This document shows, piece by piece, positions 57,889-64,000 of a stretch of 64,000 nt of DNA. Position 1 is the stretch's first letter. Each line of letters opens with the position of its first letter. This stretch comes from Aradus depressus (lineage: Eukaryota; Arthropoda; Insecta; Hemiptera; Aradidae). The notes beneath the pieces were generated by a model, which saw only the letters and a program-made list of their open reading frames with translations, was not told where the DNA came from and made no database searches. Location: assembly GCA_963662175.1 (NCBI GenBank), contig OY759215.1, forward strand, positions 28,185,534-28,249,533. Direction: 5' to 3'. The position numbers and the translations under genes were made by a program.

Positions 57889-58045
57889 AGTTAGTTATTA
57901 TGACGCATGCCCGGGCTTTAATTAAGAGGTCTATTTATTATGACTCATGCCCGGGCTTTAATTAAGAGGTCTATTACCCAAGCGCTCTTTCATAGCTCTG
58001 GTGGACAAGAGCCCAACTCTACTGTGGAAGTTCGAAATGTTGCTT
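57889..58045 (-). repeat. SINE-1 3' half with duplicated tail
   Basis: The block catgcccgggctttaattaa plus gaggtctatt is present twice in tandem (45-bp step), then gctctggtggacaagagccc. Faces the copy at 57599-57770. Confidence 0.75.
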
Positions 58046-58643
58046 TATAATAACATCGACCAGTCTGCGCAATATTCAGTTGTTTGCACTCGCGCACTCC
58101 TGCTTATAGTCATTTGTTTTCATTTTCTGTCTTGTTTTGTTTATTACAAGTTTCCACAATATGTCAGCGATTAGGGCTTTGATTTGTATGCAATAAAAAC
58201 AGCGAAATATGCATCATATATACGCAAATATATTTGGCAAAATATGCAATTATAAACTAAAAATATGCGAATAGCTGCAAAGGAAAAAAGTACCTATAGA
58301 ATAAAATAAACTACAGAAGTAATAGAAAATCTTTATAGACATAAAATTTATCAAATAAAAAATATATAAGCAAAAAAATATAGTGATATAATAAGTTATT
58401 TGAACAGAGAAAAATTTAATCGTCTAAAAAACTATTACAATTACACACAATAACATTTTTTAAATCAGCGTTTCCATCCTATGTTTATTGTACCTTTTTC
58501 TTCTTTTCTATACTATGTGACCTGCACGAAGATGTTCGCAAATCGCACGGACATCCTGTACAGAACATTACCTCGCATTTCAATGTTGTTGCATATAGGA
58601 AGTCGATTGGTTACCATATTACCATTTCTTTGTAATTTCACAG
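58046..58643. other. Upstream of MRH exon a
   Basis: Presumably intron of the MRH gene. A plus frame (58481-58666) overlaps the acceptor but lacks similarity to MRH proteins. Confidence 0.4.
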
Positions 58644-58816
58644 AGTTCCTAATGATGAATGGTTGAAAATAAGTTTAGATGAGGATTCATCTGATTCTCC
58701 TTCTTTAAATCTCTCTCTCAGTTTTGGATTTTGTCAAAATAAGTGTTTTCCAAGTTATATGTGTTTGAGACAGAACAATGATGACATCATCTTCGACATC
58801 GGTTCGAATATAAAAG
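58644..58816 (+). CDS. MRH gene exon a
   Basis: Acceptor atttcacag at 58643; donor gttttt is weak. Frame gives VPNDEWLKISLDEDSSDSPS, then LNLSLSFGFCQNKCFPSYMC, LRQNNDDIIFDIGSNIK. It ends one base into a codon, exactly what the two leading bases of the next exon need. The start could be two bases further 3' (alternative AG). Confidence 0.55.
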
Positions 58817-61800
58817 GTTTTTTAACTTTTCCTTCTTATTTATTATTTTTACTTGTACTGGGAATAGCAAAAATAAATTGTATGTTTAATTTATATGGTT
58901 TTTTATTATTTTCAGTATGTTTTTAGTGATATAATTTTATCTTATTGGATTTGATTTATTAGTTTCTTATGCCCACTACAATATCTATCTATCATTTATA
59001 CCTTTCAAATTTTATTGTGTTTTTATTATTATTATATAGGTACATATATATATTCTACATGGTTTAAAATTACAGTTGACTCGCGATAGTCCGACACTAC
59101 GGGACCGCGGGGTTGTCGGATTACCAAAGGTTGGCTCTATTTAATTGAATTTGCAGTGTATAAGTTTGGAAAATTGATTTTAAAAAATCTGTGATGGTCT
59201 TCTGTTTTTTTTTACGCATACAATCAGTCATAGCCTTTTCTTGAATTTCTTTTAAAATCAGCACATTGTTCACGTGAAGCTCACGTTCCTCGCACCAGCG
59301 TATTAAAGTGTTAGCAGCCGACATAGCTTCATCACAAGTGACTGTATATTTTGTCTCCACGGCCTCCTCGATTATGTCGTCTTGTGTATCAGATGTTACT
59401 TCTTGCACTATCTCTTCATCCGTTGTCAGCGCCCAGGTTGTCGTCTAAGACCCATCTTCTTAATTCTTCCGATGATTCTTGTGGAATATTTATATCATCG
59501 CAAAGTGTATCCTCCACAACATTGTTTGTGACTTGATATGTTTCGTCATGCGGTCATGCCTCTTAATAATTTCCCATTTTTCAGGAAGAGTTAATGTTTT
59601 ATGCTTACGTTTATTGCTTCCACTTGTACTTGCCATCACACTTAATAATAAAAAACGTAGGGTTAACTGTAATAATATCACAAATAGAGCAACTGCACAC
59701 TCACGTTATTGCTACTGAACACAGCGAGGAACTAACGGGGATACGTAAGATACGACGATCCTATGAATCACAATACAAACTAGACCGATGACTCATACGG
59801 GGCGGCGTCGGACTATCGCGAGTCAACTGTAATTATAACGAAGTACTCGATTCAATCGATACAGGTAGTTATCGATACTTTGTAGTCGATACTTGACTAG
59901 TATCGAAATTTTTATTCTATACTACTCGTGAGTAAAAGTATCGATACTTTGTGGTATAGACCGATATAACCCTAAGCGGGAGAGAGTGATCCGTAAACAT
60001 GGTACATATACGAAAGTCCTGTAATGCCCAGGTCACAGCACTTATTCAAGTTTTCACAATATGTTTTTCAATTTAGAAGTTAAATAAATATTACACACTT
60101 AATTTTTATTAAATTCAATCACCTATTCCAGAGTTGTTCAAGTGAAAAATGTTATATTTGTCCCCAAAAACGTAAACAATTCTGCGAACTTGCCATGTTA
60201 AGTAAACACGGAATATACGAGTAAACAAGAGGAAAATAAGTTTTCCTGTATTCCAACTGTCTCTACATCATATCATTTTAGATAAATAGATACCTCTTTT
60301 TTTTTACATCCCCAGCTTTACAAAGTTATGTAATTGGTCAGAAATTCGATGTTGAATTTTCACCGAAATTTCATATTTTCCGACCGCCTGATACCAAAAA
60401 TGAAAAACAAATTTATTCTGTCTGTTAAGAGGCGTATGTATAGACACGCGAGCAACGAGCCGAACATTAGTCAGTGCGCAGGCGCTCGACGAACAAGGGA
60501 GGTTCGGGGTCTGCTCCATCTGTTGTCGGTTTTTTGACGAACCATCAAAGGAATGTACGGCTCGGGCTGCGGTGTGTGTGGACTGGTACCAAGCCGAACC
60601 GTCCCGACTTGACCCGAGCACTGTTGTTTATAACCTAATCAAATATTTAGGTTTTTGGAAGTGCACGTTCTTTTTTTTTTTTAATTAAATATATATTTAA
60701 GTATTATTCAATAAATTATATTTTATTATGGCTTCTGAAGACTGGTCTCAGGAGCTTCAAATTCAGTTTGCTCAGGCTATGAGACAGTACCCAGTCATAT
60801 GGGATTTAAAACACAAATTACATTTTAATAAAATAAAGAGATTGGATGCTTGGGAGGAATTATTCAAACACTTTTCCTAAAAAGTGTTCATTTTAAACAA
60901 TTTACATTTAAAAATAAATTATCATAATAAATTCGTATCCGTATTAATTGTACTACAAATATGTAAATTAATTACGTAAGTAGCTACCTACCTTGAGCAT
61001 TTTCTGATTGAAGATTTTGAATAGTAATAAAATGATATACAAATAAACGTAAATTTGTTATCTGCAGGTTAACTTGTGCAGGTTATGTTCGTTAGTATGG
61101 TTGTGGAAGCATCCAAATGCTCGGCTCGTCTCTGTTCGGCTTGGAGTGTGTTCGTTGAAAACTGAAAACGAGCCGAACAGTGCTCGGTTCGTTGCTCGCA
61201 TGTCTATACTAGCCTTCAGTCTGTGAACACGATAGATAACTGCAGATGTAATGAATGTAACGACATGAAATTTAAAATGTTTCTAAAACACGGTAAAAGC
61301 CTCTTAAATTTCGCTTAAAACCCTTTACCTACATTCCTTCTCTCTTTCTGCTTAACAAATATAAAAATAGAAAGAAAAAAAAATTATAAAAATAAACCAA
61401 GAGAAATAAAATAAATTAGTATTTAAGTAATAAAAAGTAATGATTAAACAAAACGTAGATTGGACTTTAAAGGAGATATCTGTTGAGGAACTCTGCCAAA
61501 GAATAGAAATTAAAGTTATGAATTTTTTTATTATGGTTATTTTATTATTTTTGAACAATGAGAAAAAAATCCCCTCAGTAAAATAAATTACAAAAATCCC
61601 TTCTTAATGGGTGGGAACTTGTGTCCTATGAGTTCATTGAGTTCATTTCATATCTCAGCTTCATTAATTTCATAATACATTAGTTATTATTATTATAATT
61701 TTCCAGATATTAATTATAGCGATGAAGGTGAATCTTTAGCAATTGAATTGGAAGGAACCAATGGTAATGGCACCGTTCAAATTGTTTGTACTGATCCTGA

Positions 61801-62050
61801 ATCTGTAAGAATTTCAATTTTACTTCTAACTCTCTTCAATATCTTCATATTTAAGACTTGAATAACCTTAAAGATTTTAATATATTTTTTTTTTTTTACT
61901 TTTGTAGAATTTAGAACCTTTACCCACAATAAGAAATACAAGTCACGCTTCAAATTTTAGTTTTGAATTATTATGGCAGTCCAGTTTGGCGTGCCCCAGA
62001 GAATTGTTCAAATCTGTGGATAGTTGCATTTTGTACTCAAAAAAATCCAG
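58644..62050 (+). CDS. MRH-domain receptor gene, partial (3 internal exons), LERP/cation-independent M6P receptor-like
   Basis: Three in-phase exons (58644-58816, 61707-61804, 61908-62050) encode one mannose-6-phosphate-receptor-homology repeat. Order seen: FGFCQNKCFPSYMCL and IFDIGSNIK; then across the junction D-INYSDEGESLAIELEG, TVQIVCTDPES; then NFSFELLWQSSLACP. Paired cysteines, the IG step, the Y-S-D-x-G strand, the VxxxCD-like strand and the terminal W-x-S-x-x-AC motif fit MRH repeats of insect lysosomal enzyme receptor protein and IGF2R. Such proteins sort lysosomal enzymes between Golgi and endosomes. The gene must continue on both sides: exon 1 here starts mid-codon and the last ends in phase 2 near the window edge. 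A Tigger and a MADF element sit in the first intron. Orthology to LERP rather than another MRH protein is inference. Confidence 0.6.
59073..59829. mobile_element. Deleted pogo/Tigger-type DNA transposon B (757 bp)
   Basis: TA target duplications (59071-59072, 59830-59831) flank 23-bp perfect inverted ends beginning CAGTTGACTCGCGATAGTCC. The minus strand keeps both ends of a transposase: from the ATG near 59634 MASTSGSNKRKHKTLTLPEK with WEIIKRHDR (N-terminal DNA-binding start), and at 59121-59408 a C-terminal piece with SAANTLIRWCEERE and QKTITDFLKSIFQ, as in Tigger proteins. The core between them is deleted. Perfect ends suggest a younger insertion than element A. It lies in the first intron of the MRH gene seen here. 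Confidence 0.85.
59830..60309. other. Intron with repeated tatcgata motifs
   Basis: Between 59847 and 59955 the motif tatcga or its reverse complement occurs about six times (for example gttatcgatactttg, agtatcgatactttg). Otherwise unclassified. Confidence 0.4.
60310..60429 (-). repeat. Family C, part left of the MADF element
   Basis: ggtcagaaattcgatgttga, attttcaccgaaatttcata, ttttccgaccgcctgatacc; it resumes at 61216 with agtctgtgaacacgataga and ends near 61330. Confidence 0.6.
60430..61215. mobile_element. Inverted-repeat element with a MADF-like mini-ORF (PIF/Harbinger-like)
   Basis: Left end AGGCGTATGTATAGACACGC then gagcaacgagccgaac; right end, reverse complemented, AGGCTAGTATAGACATGCGA then gcaacgaaccgag. 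The element splits a family-C repeat: gtctgt stands before it and gtctgtgaac after it. Target duplication length is unclear (short TNA or about 8 bp). A plus-strand ORF lies inside. PIF/Harbinger elements often encode a MADF/Myb-like second protein, which is why I suggest that group. Confidence 0.65.
60728..60880 (+). CDS. MADF-type DNA-binding mini-protein (50 aa), transposon-encoded
   Basis: Reads MASEDWSQELQIQFAQAMRQ, then YPVIWDLKHKLHFNKIKRLD and AWEELFKHFS. The W-x(3)-L start, YPVIWD, the H-x(3)-HFNK step and the AW-E-LF ending fit the N-terminal two helices of a MADF domain. It is shorter than a full MADF domain (about 85 residues), so it is truncated, but the frame itself has no break. 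Whether it is translated is unknown. Confidence 0.5.
   Translation: MASEDWSQELQIQFAQAMRQYPVIWDLKHKLHFNKIKRLDAWEELFKHFS
61707..61804 (+). CDS. MRH gene exon b
   Basis: Acceptor attttccag, donor gtaaga. After two completing bases the frame reads INYSDEGESLAIELEG, TNGNGTVQIVCTDPES and ends in phase 0. Confidence 0.65.
61908..62050 (+). CDS. MRH gene exon c
   Basis: Acceptor acttttgtag, donor gtaatg. Encodes NLEPLPTIRNTSHASNFSFE, LLWQSSLACPRELFKSVDSC, ILYSKKS, ending in phase 2. A cysteine usual before the aromatic strand of MRH repeats is not in place (SHASNFSF). A SINE-1 copy begins about 35 bp after the donor. Confidence 0.62.
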
Positions 62051-62083
62051 GTAATGTATGTTTTACTTTCCCAACTATAAGAG

Positions 62084-62370
62084 CTAGTTATTATGACTCA
62101 TGCCCGGGCTTTAACAACAAGGTCATATCACCTACTACCAGAGCGCTCTTTCTTCACTCTGGTGGACATGAGCCTGACTCTATTATGGGAGTTCTAAATT
62201 CTGGCTACCCTAAATTTTTATTCACCTAAAGTAGTACCTTTAACGAGTACCTGACATCGTGCAGGCTCGGGACCATCGCTTAATGTCCCATCCGAAGGAC
62301 ATCGTGCTTAAGTTTATTTTACCACCCAGATAAAATAAACTAAGGGTATCGGCCGGGTATCGAACCTGCT
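62084..62370 (-). repeat. SINE-1, nearly full length
   Basis: catgcccgggctttaacaac, accagagcgctctttcttca, gtgcaggctcgggaccatcg, ggccgggtatcgaacctg. Sits just after the donor of MRH exon c. Confidence 0.8.
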
Positions 62371-62394
62371 ATTATCTGCAGGTTCGAAGGTTTC

Positions 62395-63120
62395 ACCGGA
62401 ATTTCATGTTTTACGACTCCTTGATTGAAATGAAAATAACATGTCTGTGAACACGATAACTCCCAATAGAATGAATGTATCGACACGAAATCTTTTATGT
62501 GAATGTAAGACTCCATAAGGACAACATGTATTGATTTTCAGCCACATCAGTCCATGGGAAGAAGGAGGGGGATTAGTGGGTTTGATTGTCACAAAAACTC
62601 TAATAACTGCCGTTGTAATGTATCTATTAACACAAAATTTCATATGTTTTAAAACCTTATAAGAGCAACTCTATTTATTTTCAGCGGAATCAGGCTAGAG
62701 GAAGGGGGGATCAAACGCTTGATTTTTTTTTAGGGGGAGAGCGATAACAGGCAAGTTCATTGCCGGTGGTTCACCCATAACTTTTATGTATTGTCAGTTT
62801 GGGCCATGGTGCCGGTTTAAAATGAGGAAATAAATGACAATGTTCTTCTGTGTTAAGATTAAGAATACACTTTTAGCTTTAGAGGATATCATTTCTAAGG
62901 ATTAAACGATCTCGTTTTAATCCCTTCCTTTTGACGATTTAGCTGAATATCAGTAGGTGTCATTATGAGGTTCTCGATACATATATAACATTCCAGTTGA
63001 AATATTCATTCTATTGAGAGTTATCGTATCCATAGACACACATACTCTTTTTTCTTTTTTGGATTCAAGAGGGTCGATAAAACATGATATTCCTGGAGAA
63101 GTCTGCATTAGATATCTGAC
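62395..63120. repeat. Family C copies, inverted then direct
   Basis: 62395-62720 inverted (atgtctgtgaacacgataac, atgaatgtatcgacacgaaa, aaggacaacatgtattgatt, ctaataactgccgttg); 62920-63110 direct (gctgaatatcagtaggtgtc, attcattctattgagagtta). Confidence 0.6.
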
Positions 63121-63639
63121 CTATAAGATTACATCCCCCATCTAGGGTAGGTAGCCGAGTAAAATTTGGGAAAACTTATGAATCTCGTTGAGCAAGAAAG
63201 TTTTTTAATGAAATCTTGTGCATCCCCTTCAGAAAGACCATATAAGAAGAATGCACAACATCCTAAGTTATATAATTCTTAATTGTAATCGGAGTTTAAA
63301 TTTAGAATTAACGAATTTAATGAATAAATGCAATATCTCCGAATATAATTGTCAAAATTAATGGAAAATTCGGGAGTTTTTGGGGTCGCTGATTACGATT
63401 ATGAACTCAGAATTAGGAAAATCCAAAATGGCGGCCGGAAACTTGGAAACATTGAAAATTAGGGTTGTTAAGTGGCGCACTTGTAAAATATATTTTTTTT
63501 TTTCGTCAAAAAGATAAGAATCAACAGAAAATCGTTATAAATTTAAATATAAGTCGAAATAACATAATTGTTTGTACATTTGTATTCAACTGAATACGGT
63601 AGTTGATAGCGTAGTATAAATGTTCGCGTGTTTTGTCTC

Positions 63640-64000
63640 TCATTTATCAGAAAATAAATATTTTATCATGAAACTAAGTTTATCGCAAGGATAAAAGTGT
63701 CCTCTATCGAACGTACTTTGAATTTTTTTAAATAATTAAATCCCGAAAAAAGGAGCAGGTTTAAACGTCGGCGCGCAGAATGCACGTCCGTGAGAGTCAC
63801 GCGTTTTTTGTCCCCCATTTTTCGGGATTTTTATATTTTTTTAAAAATTCAAAGTACGTTTGATAGAGGACACTTTTATGCTTGCGATAAACTTAGTTTC
63901 ATCAGGATGTCATGGCTTCCTAGTAAATGAGGCACGAAAAAGGTATGACTCTCTTGGACGTGCTCTCCGCGCGCCGGCGATTAACACCCCCCCCCCCCCC
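63640..64000. repeat. Compound inverted repeat ending in a C run
   Basis: Arms 63665-63748 (gaaactaagtttatcgcaag, gtcctctatcgaacgtactt) and 63812-63902 (reverse complement) enclose a GC-rich centre with cgtcggcgcgcagaatgcac; a second inverse copy of that centre (ggacgtgctctccgcgcgcc) follows the right arm. The window ends in 14 C. Confidence 0.7.

Noticed and set aside
1..64000. CRISPR arrays, bacterial operons or phage genes
   Set aside because: The tandem arrays found have no spacer structure, and all genes are intron-split animal genes.

Overview
This window reads as nuclear DNA of an invertebrate, most probably an insect with a large, AT-rich and repeat-loaded genome. There are no operons or bacterial-style gene packing. 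The recognisable genes are split into short exons with GT-AG introns of up to 5.4 kb, and the proteins are animal ones. A hemipteran is my guess from the general texture (tRNA-derived SINEs, many old fold-back repeats, LINEs with RNase H), but I cannot prove the order.

Three protein-coding genes can be supported, all on the + strand. (1) A complete phosphatidylinositol 5-phosphate 4-kinase gene (PIP4K2 type), eight exons from 6242 to 19311, 410 codons, every exon phase consistent. (2) A complete TDP-43/TBPH gene, four exons from 33708 to 39668, 475 codons, with the N-terminal domain, nuclear localisation signal, two RRMs and a glycine-rich tail. (3) The 5'-incomplete and 3'-incomplete middle of a gene with a mannose-6-phosphate-receptor-homology (MRH) domain, three exons between 58644 and 62050, probably a LERP/IGF2R-like lysosomal sorting receptor. 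A small two-exon TATA-driven transcription unit without an obvious protein is proposed at 44930-45435.

The rest is mobile and repetitive DNA. Layout: 1-6.2 kb intergenic with SINE copies, a dispersed repeat (family B) and a LINE 3' end; 6.2-19.3 kb PIP4K2 with introns full of SINEs, fold-back repeats and microsatellites; 19.4-33.7 kb intergenic with SINEs, fold-backs and a 1.49-kb inverted-repeat DNA transposon with a 4-bp target duplication (28023-29516); 33.7-40.0 kb TDP-43; 40-49 kb repeat families, a 46-bp minisatellite, a small MITE and a LINE relic; 49.3-52.9 kb a 5'-truncated LINE with endonuclease, reverse transcriptase and RNase H, flanked by a target-site duplication; 53-64 kb many copies of dispersed repeat family C, two deleted pogo/Tigger elements, a MADF-carrying inverted-repeat element and the MRH exons.

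The three host genes belong to different processes (phosphoinositide signalling, RNA processing, lysosomal sorting) and nothing in the sequence suggests that they are co-regulated. The most noteworthy non-genic signals are the 28-29.5 kb transposon with reiterated GACAAAGTGG motifs, the fold-back family whose core looks like a hammerhead-type motif (CTGANGA ... GAAAC plus a self-complementary ACCGGT), a long near-perfect palindrome in PIP4K2 intron 5, and the unexplained spliced unit at 45 kb.
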